Shown in pieces: positions 11,660 through 23,300 of a stretch of 64,000 nt of DNA; position 1 is the stretch's first letter, and every line of letters starts with the position of its first letter. A program made the position numbers and the translations under genes. Source of the stretch: Sipunculus nudus (Eukaryota; Annelida; Sipuncula; Golfingiida; Sipunculidae); the NCBI GenBank assembly GCA_026874595.1, contig CM049306.1, positions 57,914,019 through 57,978,018 of the forward strand. The letters run 5' to 3'. The notes beneath the pieces were generated by a model, which saw nothing but the letters and a program-made list of their open reading frames with translations, made no database searches and was not told where the DNA came from.

Positions 11660-13900
11660 TATTTTTTAGCGAACCTGTGAGCTTATGCGATGGTGTGGCG
11701 GCGTCCGGCTTCTGTACGTTAACAATACTATCTTGAAAACGGCAAGAGTAAGCATCACGAAATTTAATGCAAAAAATCTATCGGATTTTGCTAATTTTTT
11801 GGCTGACAGCATTTTCTTAGATTTTATTGGGAAAAAGCTAAAAAAAGCTTTAAAATCTTCTCCGACGAAACTGTTCAGCCAAATTGTCCAAAATTTCCCA
11901 GAAATGATTCCTGGAACATTCTTTTTCAAGTTTGTTCGAATTGTTTAAGTTTGGTGATTTTTGGCTGAGTTACAGGAAGTTGAACTTATTCATCTGTCAA
12001 AAAAGCATAGTAAAATTACAATCTCAGAAACAGCTGGAGTTATCATCACCAAATTTTATGCCAATGTTAGTCACATGAGTCATATGTGAAATTGAGGTAT
12101 TGGTGGCGCCTTTTGGCCTTTTTGTACGAGGGTCATCAGTGCCCGTACCATACTGACAGCTTCAAAAAACTTCTTCTCTGAAACCATATGGCCAAATTGT
12201 TTAATATCGCATAGAAATGATCCTAGGGTAGTGCTTTCTGAATTCTGTCCAAATGGTCTCAGTTCAGTGACTTTTGGCTGAGTCATGGTAGGCTGAAATT
12301 AGTCATATGCCATAACATCCCATTTTAGCTAAGTGGCTGCAAAGATCTTCTTCTCAAAAACCACTGGGCCGAATTCTTAAATCTCACACATTAATTATTC
12401 TTAGATGTTGATAATTCAAGTTTGTTCAACTGGTTTTGGTTAATTGATTTTTGGCTGAGTTATGAGAAGCTTAACTTAGCCATTTTGCTGTAGTTTACCA
12501 TATGAGTTATAAACCTGTAAAGCGTTTTTTTTGACTGAGGCAAATTTGTTTAATATTTTACAAGAATAATCCCCTGAATAATTCTTATAATAATTGTCTT
12601 TTATGGTTCCAAAGAATGAATTTAGGCTGAATTTTAAAGATTGAATTGAGGCATTTTACCATATATGTAAGCTGTGTGAAGCAGATACATCTAGCCTGGC
12701 ACCTGTTTATCAGCATCCATAACATCATGCCTCTAGACATTGAGATTTCAGGTTATCTATGGTTAATATTGACAAGAATGTTTTTTAAAAGCTTTTAAAA
12801 AATGTAGATTTATAATTTTAGATATTCCTCATGCCAGGCAATGTTTACAATCACAGGTGTACAGTTCTCTGTGGGTATGTAAAGACGGCTGTACATGGAT
12901 TATAAATAATAGGTTTCCATACTCAACTTAATTCAAGATTTTGCCATCAGTGCAATGTATCTGTATTATAATTTTGCATTCAATATGCATCTGTAGTAAT
13001 TTTTAGTGAACCTTTGAGCTAATGCGATGATGTGGCGGCGACCGCTGTCTGTATCATGAAATTTAATACAAAAAATTAGCTATCTGAAAAACTCTGCATT
13101 TTCTTAGATTTTATAGAAAAAGGTAAAAAAAAAAACCTTTTAAAAATCTTCTCCTAAACGGTAAAGCCAAATTGTTCAATATTTTGAAATAATCTTTTAT
13201 ACCATCTCTCTCAAGTTTGTTTGAATGGTTCAAGTTCGATGAATTTTGGCCGAGTTACAGGAAGTTGAACTTAGTCATCTGTCAAAAAAGCAAACTAAAA
13301 TGACACTCTCAGAAACGGCCGGAGCTATCATCTCCAAATTTTATGCCAGTTTTGGTCACATGAGTCATATTTGAAGCCCAGGTATTGGTGGCATCGCCTG
13401 CATTGACCTTTTTTTTGTATGGGGGTCATTGGTCATCTGTTCATTAACCCATAAATTCTCAGAAATGGCAGGAGCTACCATCCCGTGATTTTATGCAATA
13501 ATCTGTAACATATCAAATGTTGTCGGATAAAGCTAATTTTTTTGCTATCTGCGTTTACTAGATTTTATAGCAAAAAAGTGGAAAAACCTTTAAAATTCTT
13601 CTCCTTGTAAACAGTCCAGCAAAATTGTTTAATATTTTGCAGAAATGATCCCAGAGGCAAGCTCTCTCAAGTTTGTTCAAATGGTTTGCATTTGATGAAT
13701 TTAAGTGGAGTTACATGAATTTGAACAGTCATTTGGCAAAGTAAGCATACTGACATAGCAATCTCAGAAATGTCAGAAGCCAGCATTACCAAGTATTGTG
13801 CAAATGTTGGTCACATAACTCATATTTGAAGTTGCAGATTTTGTGGTGCCACCTACATTGACTGTTTTCTTTTATGGGCAAAAACCTCATAATTTTAGCC
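11660..13900 (+). repeat. Long degenerate direct repeats
   Basis: Segment 11672-12110 recurs at about 13005-13400 and partly at 13440-13860. Shared landmarks are GAGCTTATGCGATGGTGTGG (11687) versus GAGCTAATGCGATGATGTGG (13017), then TTACAGGAAGTTGAACTTA, GTCAAAAAAGCA, and GTCACATGAGTCATAT followed by a GGTATTGGTGGC motif. Divergence is high, so the duplications are old. A related piece in reverse orientation appears near 59640-59770 and 59900-59990, so this is a dispersed family arranged locally in tandem. No protein frame survives. Confidence 0.7.
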
Positions 13901-14349
13901 TCTTTCAGCTTAAAATGTTTATGATGTAACTATCAAGTTGAATCGTTATTTTTTTCAAAAAAAAATTATCCTAGGACATGGTTCTTTCAATCATATCAGA
14001 AAAGCTTTCGTTGGTCTTATGGCCGTTATTATGTCTATTTCAAACTGAGGACTGCAAAACTGTTCTACAAAATTATTGTTTCAGTTATAACTTCTGTAAC
14101 ATTACACAAAAAAATTATTCTTAGGTGGCCTTTGTTCAAGTTACTTGAATGATTTTTGGCAGAATTATTGGACCTTTAACAATGAAAGAACTGCATCTTT
14201 TATTTTTCTAGATATTTTGATAAAAAGTTTATGAATATGTCAGCTTGAATAAAAAAAAATTAGCCAAAGTCCTTCAGTATGCCTAAACAGATTCACCAAC
14301 ACTCCAAGATTGTGTCTGTATCTTTAAATAGTTGAAAAACTGCCAACTG

Positions 14350-14870
14350 TTTCAGATTTGGCAACAGATCAAGAGTTCATTCAGTGCAGCCAGATTTAGG
14401 TCAAGAGTTCAATCAGTGCAGCCAAGCACCATGTGATCACCTCATTGGTGTCATGCCCCTTAGGGCAGGGCCCCTGCATGAGCTTATGCAATGGTGTGGC
14501 TGCTGTTTCAGACTTGGCAACAGACTCGAGGTCAGTCTCGATCTATTTATAGCTTTGGCAGACTGCCAGCAGTATCAGATCAGGCAACAGGTCAAGAGTT
14601 CACTCAGTGCAGCCAGGTATGGGTCAAGAGTTCACTCAGTGCAGTAGCTGCATTCTATTTATGGTGTTAGCAGACTGCCCACTGCATCAGATTTGGAACC
14701 AAAGTTCAGCCTTGATCTATTTATAGCTTTGGCAGACCGCCAACTGTGTCAGATTATGCAACAAGTCCATAGTTCACTCAGTCTAGCCAGGTGCAGGTCA
14801 TGAGTTCACTCAGTGCAGTAGCCTGAGCCAGCAAATTTGCCACAGTTCACTCGGGGCAACTGCCTTTCTC
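14350..14870 (+). repeat. Short degenerate tandem repeat block
   Basis: GTCAAGAGTTCACTCAGTGC and close variants recur about five times between 14365 and 14840, interleaved with GCAGACTGCC and ATCTATTTATAGC motifs. The block continues the preceding repeat family (it contains GAGCTTATGCAATGGTGTGG at 14480). Non-coding. Confidence 0.65.
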
Positions 14871-14914
14871 ACCTACGCCTGGTCAGCCCCATGCATCAGA
14901 CTCAAGGTAATTTT

Positions 14915-15295
14915 GATGTATTGGCCTGATATTTTGACCTGTCTATGTGTCTTTGATGGCTTTCTCGTTAACAAGACAGGTGTCGCCACCTACAATTACT
15001 TTTGCATATTGTATGTGCAAGCTTATTTCTACAGAATAAATTTGATATATCAGCCTGAAATTGGGCATATATATACATATCGAATAGCTTGGTCGTATTC
15101 AAGACTGATGGTGCCACTTACAATAATTTTTGCACAGTGTGTGCCCCTGCTTATTTTCAGGAGGGGTTTGATATATCAGTCTGAAATTGGGCATATGTAT
15201 ATATCTCTGATAGCTTTGTTGTATACAAGACTGGTGGTGCCAGCTACAATCATTTTTGTGTTGTGTGCAACCAGGCCAGAATTTCAGCAGTGATG
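14915..15295 (+). repeat. Three tandem units of about 126 bp
   Basis: Units begin at about 14915, 15044 and 15170. Each starts GATATATCAGCCTGAAATTG or a variant, and contains ACAAGACTGGTGGTGCCA-like sequence and CTACAAT(C/A)ATTTTTG. The open frame across it only reads through the repeat and should not be taken as a gene. Confidence 0.75.
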
Positions 15296-15419
15296 TTTGT
15301 GCAATTGTTTCTAATTCAAAATGTTTGGTACTTGTATTGTTCATATACATGAGAAGTAATGGTCCAGCATTGAAGCATTATACCTGGTGTATTTCCAAAT
15401 GCACAGGTTCGCATTAGGC

Positions 15420-15618
15420 CTGTAGGCCTTGTTTATGTTTGGATAAAAATTACATATGATCAGGTAAAAGCATGATAATAACAAAATTGTTTTGCTTAAC
15501 AGGTAAAAGCGCTACATATCAAAGGAAATCTTATAAAAATTGTATTATTTTACCTTCTTGAAAGATTAAAATCAAAATAAAAAATGTTTAAAATTGACGC
15601 AGGCGGTACCTGAGAACC
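15420..15618 (-). mobile_element. Diverged inverted copy of the GGTTCTCAGG MITE
   Basis: Read on the minus strand from 15618, the sequence starts GGTTCTCAGGTACCGCCTGC and later reads TATGTAGCGCTTTTACCTGT and TTATTATCATGCTTTTACCT, closely paralleling 7348-7580. The far terminus is not preserved. Confidence 0.7.
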
Positions 15619-15639
15619 TTACCTTTTTTATTTTTTCCT

Positions 15640-18600
15640 CCTTAGTAGTCAGTATTATTCGTAATGGTGTTATGGTTTGAATATTTAGTAGGTAAGTGAA
15701 AATACATCTTTAGCATCATTTCTCAAAATAAATGTATAAAAAGTGGATATGAAATGATATATAAAACACTATATGGTTATAAAAAAAACACTGATCTTGC
15801 TTAATTGGTTTTATATCAAACCTTATAGATATAACTAATATTATAAAGAAATAAAAAAAATGTGTTTGTTCAGGAAAAAGATACAATTAGAAACCAGAAG
15901 CATATTGACAGCGCGTAACACAGTAGGTATTTTTAATGAATTGATAGACTGATACCGATCTCTAGTCAGATATTTTATTATTATGAAAGCGTTGATTTGA
16001 TAACCATGCAGTCTTTATTTTTATACACAGTGCAACTCAAAATTATCGACGCTGGTGGGGTTTATAAAAAATCAATTTCCCCTTTTTTCATGACCAAGCA
16101 TTTATAATGCCTGTCATAGAAAGTTGTCCATAATTATATAGACAAGTGTCAATAATAGAGATGTTTTCATAATAAAAAGAGGTTTCCACGAATCTCCAAC
16201 AGGATTGTTATAGACCTATATTTGTTGTCGTACTATGTGTAGTTGTTATTATTTTAACATATTTGAATAATATGGAAAAATGAAAGCAGATGGTTTCATT
16301 AAATGTTTGTGTGTTGTTCTTGTGTACTTTTGTTTTTGTAACTGCATGTCAATATTAGAGTCACTGAAATTAACATCTTTATTAACACTGCTTGACTTTG
16401 CTAAGTGGTTAACCCTCTATTGTGTAATTCAGCACTTTCCAATAACATAATGCAAGTAAATGCGTTGTCCCATTTCAATGAGATTGAGCTGGTACCTTTG
16501 AGACATTTCATCACAAATAAATATAGCCAACACAGGACGAATTGCAACAGTAATAAAATGGGGGTGTGTTTTTGCTTTTCCAACGTGCTGAATTTCATTT
16601 CAAAAGTATACAGAAATATATTCAGTGGGACAGGATCAAATTACCAAATGTAAATTAACTGTCGATTTGGGGGATTATAATTCTTTCGGTAAATCTACCG
16701 ATAAAAATACCTTTTCTGATGTTGCTAAAAGGTACTCCTATAATGGTTAAAAAGTTTCGGTAATTAAAAATGATAATACATTTATTAAAGTACATATATA
16801 TAGGGTTTTATATCGGTTTCATGTTAGAAACCTTTGGTTTCTTATTAAATACTACCTTTTCAAATTACGAAAAGAATGGGCGGACTTGAAAAGTCGTGTT
16901 TCCGCAATTCTCCCGATTTCTGCATCCATGTAGTCCGGCAGTTCCACATTCTTCACGGGTGGAAATTATAGAAAGTTAGTTTAAATATAACTGAGGTTAT
17001 TAAATCTGTGCTATGAAATATCCAAAAGCCGCTGAATTTTTCAGTGGTGAAAATGTTCTATTTTCATTGATTCTTAAAATCAAAACATGAGTGCCTTGTT
17101 TTGTGAAAGTAGAGGCCTAATTAGCACATACATAACGTGTCATAGAAATATTCTTGTCCGTGGTGTAATGAATTCATTGGAATGCATAGTGTTCGCTTTT
17201 AATTTTACATTGAATTTAAAAAAAGAAATTATTTGAGGTCACAGGGTAAAAGGTCAAGTTCATAGAGCTGCCATCCTCATTTTTACACACAGTATAATTG
17301 CTCCCGTGCGAGGGGATGCTTCGCTTTGCGGTGCCCTTGTCTGATCTTAAAAATAAGCATTGTGAAATATAAAATATAGGAATTTCAAATATTCAAAATC
17401 TTTTCTAATTTAAGTTTGTTTAGAACATTTCTCTAGTTCTATATAGGATTAACTGTACCCATTATGGATCTTATTTCGTCTACATCCTTTCGTAAACCTT
17501 GTATCTAAAAAAATAAGTCGTGACGTCGTGACCATGGACGTTAGTCCTAATACTCCTTTTATCAATCATTATATTATGATATAATATAATTTTCCTGTGC
17601 TAAGTCAATTATAATTGTTTACCAAATTTAGGCCGATTTAAATTATTGTGCATTATACTTTTGACATTTTATCTTCAGGCTCTTTAAATATTTAAATATA
17701 TATGAAAAGGGTTGAAAAATTCCATGTCTATTTTTTAAGTATTACTTTTTAAATTTTAAATTTATATCAACGAGTGTGCCTGATTTAAACGTGCAAAGAA
17801 TTCATAATTGAACCCCCTTAAAATGATCTTGTTTATTTTTCATGTGTGATTATATTGATTTGCTGTTATACTGTTGTTGTACTGTGTTATTGTATTGATT
17901 TAGTGTATTGTAATGTTAGGGTTGTTTTAAGAATAAATTATAGTTATTTGTTAACAAAAAAAAAACTGACTTATTTATTCATTCCCCTAGACATTACACG
18001 CTGCCCAGTGTTACAGAATCTGATTTTTTATCTCCTTGACAAAATTTATGTTCATCGCGCATATCTGTTGATATTAGGTTCCGTAACAATATTTGTCCAG
18101 GAAATGTCAATGTTGAGTTTAAAAGAAGTAACATCAATGTTATAGAATATTACATTTGTGGGAGGCAGCCAACTTGCCCAAGGTTGGCCCAACACCCATT
18201 TCCTTCTTTATTATCCCATAATACCACAATTCTCTTAACCAATATCACACCTCTCTCATTCAGAACTACCACACACCGTAAAAGAAAATAACTTGCTCAG
18301 TCTGACAATATTGCATCAATTTAATAACCTTCACAACAGGCGCATATGAAAACATGTGAATACTCTGGACTTTGTACATAATGTCATACAGAGAGGGCGT
18401 TACAACCAGTGGACAAAAACGCGCGCTTATTTGAGTAAGACTCGATCAAGAAAACTAACAATAACATTTAACGACCAAATTAATGGTGCAAGTCAGGGGT
18501 CAACGAGGATAGGGGCAGCACTGATCAGTGATGACAACATGGAATGATACAAATACACAAAACGTTCCACAAGAACACATGGAAAATATACATATAAAAT

Positions 18601-19400
18601 TAGTTATAATCATAAAAACCCTTTGTAGGGCGAAAATAAACGACCTCATTTCTGATATACTGTCAACAGTAGGTCAAAATATTGTCCGTGTATATATATT
18701 TCTGAGGGTCCCTCAGCGGTCTTCCACATATAAAGACTATTCACTAAATCCGTTTCACAAAAAGGCAAATTGCAACAGAAACAACAATGGGACAATATTT
18801 TAGGAAATACTTTCCAGAATATTTAAGAAATCAAACAAGTATTACTTTCGAGAAAATAAGTCTATTTTTCAACTCCGTTTATCGTTGGCACAACCATGTC
18901 CATGTATTTAACAGCTGCTGAATGGATCAAGTCAAGTATAATCTCTAAAATATAACCACCTTAAACAGAGATTGCTATTCATGCAGGTAGACATTCGCTT
19001 TGTCCTTTCTATTACCAGATCCAAGACCAATGTATAAGTAATCTTTGTATTAAATAATCAAATTCTTACTGCTTCAATTGTCGTTCCCGTGTGAATGTTT
19101 ATCGACTTGTACAAAAATTTAATGCTTTCATGTATGGTTTCCGAGAAATTTCATTCTGAAAATGAAGGCAGCAGAAAGAAACAAAACCTAAAAAAAATAA
19201 CATAATCCTTTAATAGTTTTGTGCATAGAATATGCGGGAATAACTATTATTTGACATCCGGTCAATAACGTTATGGCATGCATGTTATACTTTTAAATAT
19301 CCTCGCCACATATTGTTGTATTTATGGAAATGAATAAATAAAAATGAAAATCGAAACAAATATGTCGCTGCAGGTACCACCCTTAGGTCTCTCTATCGTC
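15640..19400. other. Intergenic, no gene seen
   Basis: AT-rich DNA downstream of both genes (they converge here). No exon with supported splice sites or domain was recognised on either strand. The stretch GCTCCCGTGCGAGGGGATGC near 17302 resembles repeat ends, but no second copy was found in the window. The 3' untranslated region of the receptor gene should occupy the last few hundred bases on the minus strand. Confidence 0.5.
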
Positions 19401-19650
19401 TCTCACAACGTCACTTCGATTTAATAAAGTCTGAAACAACAGTCCCCGTAGCAAAAATCTTGTCACTGTTCTTCATGTCTCAATCCAATTGTATAAAGGA
19501 ATATCATGTTCTTAAATCTTCAGAGACTATTTATGCCTCGGTCTAGTTTCTTCACTTTTAGTTATCTTCGCATGATACATTCCCATCCGCCTTCAGTCCT
19601 TGTTTCGACGAGAGGTTGCGAGATTAAGCATCTGCATTTTGGAGAGACCT

Positions 19651-20377
19651 TCAGTACTCCATACATTGATCGTTAAGTACATTATCCTCATTGGTTTGGT
19701 GATCATCTCCAGCTTCACGAGCCAGCTCTAGTCGGATATTATTCGTCTTGTCGCTGTATTTTTCGTACGATCTCTTCCGGTTGGCTTTCTGTGAATGACT
19801 ACATTGTACGTTGATCTCGCCGTGGCCGTACTTCATGGAGGCGATGTTGGAGGGCCGCTCGTAGCTTGAATCAGCGTCGGTTTTCTGCCATAAGTTGGCG
19901 TTGGTGATAATTCCATTGAATCCCTTATCGATCTTGCTCTCGTGGCCTCGAGAGCTGTAAGAATCTGATCCTGTTTGTTGGCTTCTGGGCCTCAGTGTTC
20001 CGTTTCGTGCAAGATCAGCCCAGGCGTTCCTGGCTTCTTTGTAAGTTATACAACGGAACACACAAATGAAGAAACCCTGGAATGTGTTCGCAAAACAGAA
20101 AATATATTCGAACGCTAACTTGGCGTCTTTGATGGCGAACAGTCCAAACACCCAGGTGATGCCAAGAAGAACCATAATTGTAAATGTTCCACGAATTTGC
20201 CCCGTGGTCACGTGTGTCTCTTTTTCTCCGAAACCCGCCATTTTGTCTTTCGGGCGGGGCTGTAAGATCACTCTGGCTACCAGTATAAATATGACAAAAT
20301 TCGCTATCAGAATAATCAACACAGGGAAGAGTATTCCAAAGTAATAAGCCCATGGATTCTGTGGCGAGAAACGGCAC
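19651..20377 (-). CDS. EGF-aGPCR last coding exon: ECL2, TM5-TM7 and cytoplasmic tail
   Basis: Acceptor ATATTTCAG (minus strand, ending 20378). The exon opens with the ECL2 cysteine (CRFSPQNPWAYYFG), then TM5 ILFPVLIILIANFVIFIL, TM6 TFTIMVLLGITWVFGLF and TM7 FEYIFCFANTFQGFFICVF. The basic junction RCITYKEARNAW and a serine-rich hydrophilic tail follow, ending QCMEY and stop. The tail has no recognised docking domain. A minus-strand ATTAAA at 19425-19420 could be the polyadenylation signal. Start of the exon was set by the splice site and the phase of the preceding exon, not by an ATG. Confidence 0.95.
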
Positions 20378-23300
20378 CTGAAATATTGAAAAACTGATAA
20401 CTAAACACCTCTGTTTTACAACATATATATTTTTTTTGCATTTACGTTGTTGTACCTGGATTAATGAAAAAGGTTTAAATCAAAGACGAAAAAGTATTAA
20501 TTTGTCAGAAAAAAAGTAAAAAAAAAAAAAGAAAATTTAAAGCAATAAAAACTACGCAAGTTTTTGGTTTTACTATGCTTCAATACATGCTTTAGGTATG
20601 ATACTTGCAGACATGTAGCAAGCTACAGCGCTGTTTCCAGTATTACTCATTTCCAGTCATCTTGTAGAAGGGTGATTAGATAGAAATAAAACCTCTGCTC
20701 AACCTTATGCCACTATTATGAATGAATGGCAAAGCAAGTCTTTCATGTCTCAGTCATGTTAGGAAATATGTGGAAACAACTTAAAATCAGTTAAAACCAG
20801 CATCTGGCACATGAAAGTTTGATTAAAGAAATATTATTCATAGTTAACATAAGAAAATAGTCTGAAAACACTACACCAAGTACAAAGTATAATAAAAGTA
20901 TAAGGAATTGCATAAGTAAGAGAGTTGCAGCACCGGAGAACGTGGAGCACTTAAAATTTTGGAGCTTATCGGTGCTTATTCTATGGCAATTTTTTAATCT
21001 ATGAATGAATGACTCAGGTGTAGAGAGAGTAGTGAATATTTGACTTACTCAGCAGAGACGCCTGTGTAATGGTCGACATCAACTCCAAGCATGATGACCA
21101 CCACGACTAATGGTAGCCCTGTAATATAAAAGATCACATGTTTAAAAAACAGTAGAACCTTCTATAAGACCACCTGTCTTATATAAAACCAGCTATGTTA
21201 AGACCATCCTTGAGTGAACCGAAAGCATTCACAATGGTTACAACGTAACCGTTTAATAAGACCATCTGTGAATTATAAGATCACTTTTGTTCAGTCCCAC
21301 GGATGGTCTTATTACACAGGTTTCACTTTAATTACCAAAAAGCTCAATGTATAGTCACTAAATAATACAAATACATCGCACCAATTTAAACATCTTTTCT
21401 TTCGATGTTAGTTTATACGTGACCCCTCCTCCTCTCTGTTAATCTTTAAAGCTTCAATTATTTATTTTTTTTAAAACAATTGTGAAATGTTTCTTATTTA
21501 TTTATTTGGCTATTGCATTTTGTACATATCCCAAAAATTTGCTAAATAATCAAATTTGACAGATGTACCGGGCGGCTTTCACCTGGGATATCTTGTTCGG
21601 TCAATGGCTGTTTAACCAGCTTTCATTTCCGTGGATCGTGATTACAAAAGTTAATAATTTACATGAGGAATTGTATCATTAGATGGTATGAATACTGGCC
21701 CAGTGTGGAAATGCTTCAAGCTACACATTTAGAATACAAACTTTTTGAAATATCAATATTCCATTAAAAGTAAAACGACGGCTTTGTCATTACCACGACA
21801 TAGTTACTTTATGGCGTTAAATCAGTTTAATGACGCAGTGACAGTCTGTGATGAAGATCATTCAGTTGGTTCCTGGCCAGTTATTGGTTATGATTCGAGG
21901 AGGTGGGGAATAATTATAAAGTGCTCATTGAAAACCCTTGCTGTGGCTCTCCGTCAGCACTCACACACAAAAAGAAATAAGTGATCGCGATATGTCCCAT
22001 AGTGCTTGCAGCATTAGTTAATTTGTTAATCGAGTTTTGGGGATGCAATAGTAAATATGGAAAAATAATGTCTTCGTTGTGTATTTTACAGAAATTCAGG
22101 TAATAAATGCTGAAATATGTTATCATGTCTGTTTTCATGCAGACATTACTCGACGCAGTGCTCTAATACCAATGCATAAACTAAAGCCATACAGGTGTGA
22201 TTATTACAGATGACTCGGATATTTCAGTCCAGACTATTAAAGGAACATAAGCTATTAAACTTTTAACTGTCGTCACATTTCCCTAAATCATATTATCCTT
22301 TTAAAAATGGATTTTGACTGTTTCACAATTCCAGAAACATCAAACTTGTGGTAATCCAATGTGTTACCAATTTTCTCTGTATCATCGATGATAAGCAGTC
22401 CTCATTCTGAATTAAAGGTCTCCAGCATTTCATGAAAACAAAATTTTCTAATCAATTCCCAAATAATTATACCAATCTGTTGCCAGTTTGACAATGTATT
22501 TTCTCTCTGCATAAAAGCCATCATGCCAAAAGGGAGATAAAAAGAATATCCACTTTAAAAACAATGAGGCTGGTCATCCAGTAAAAGTACGCTTACTCCG
22601 TGTGGACATCAGCCAAACACATTTTAAGGTAGCGCAATGTTTTAAATTTATAATAGACCATAAATTTTACACGATTTGAACCATTTACAGTGCTTTTTTT
22701 AATGGTATACATATTTTTGAACTATTTATTTTTTTATGATATTTAAATATTTGAAAAAATTAAATTTTTAAAAGGTACGCTACTTCAGGTACCTAGTAAA
22801 AGCAAGCCACTTTTCATTGGACTAGTATTTAACTATATGAGAATATCTCCATAGCCATTTTTCGTTTTTCTTCTGGCATGTATCTATCTTGTTAAAAAAT
22901 GAAATCTTAATTTTTTATTTTCTCAAAATTAAAAATTTCAGTTGTAAGATGGATATCTTTTTTGAGAAAGTGCCATGTAGTTTAAAATTGGTCCACTAAA
23001 ATCGGCTTACAGGTACTGGGTTCTTAAATTAACGTATTGAATTTCTTCATTTTCCACTTGTGTAAGTAGACTGTTTTAGAATGCAATATTGATAGCAACA
23101 ATGATATTGTTTAAAATGATAATTTTGGAGAAAACGCTATACTTCATGTATATCTGACATATCTGATCAGTGAATGGGCCTAATTAAAGAAGGAAGTGAG
23201 CTTTGATAAATTCAAAGAAATTACCCCATGCAATGATGCATCTCTTGAGGAGGAAGTGGGATTCATACGAGATAAAGACGGTCACCAGCATCTGGTAGAG

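Noticed and set aside
14913-15293. Plus-strand open frame of 126 codons
   Set aside because: It spans the three 126-bp tandem units, and its length of about three units is a by-product of a period divisible by three.
19651-20322. Reading the last 7TM exon as an independent intron-less gene starting at its first hydrophobic codon
   Set aside because: The frame continues upstream to an acceptor at 20377 and restores extracellular loop 2 and TM4 with correct phase; it is an internal part of the receptor.
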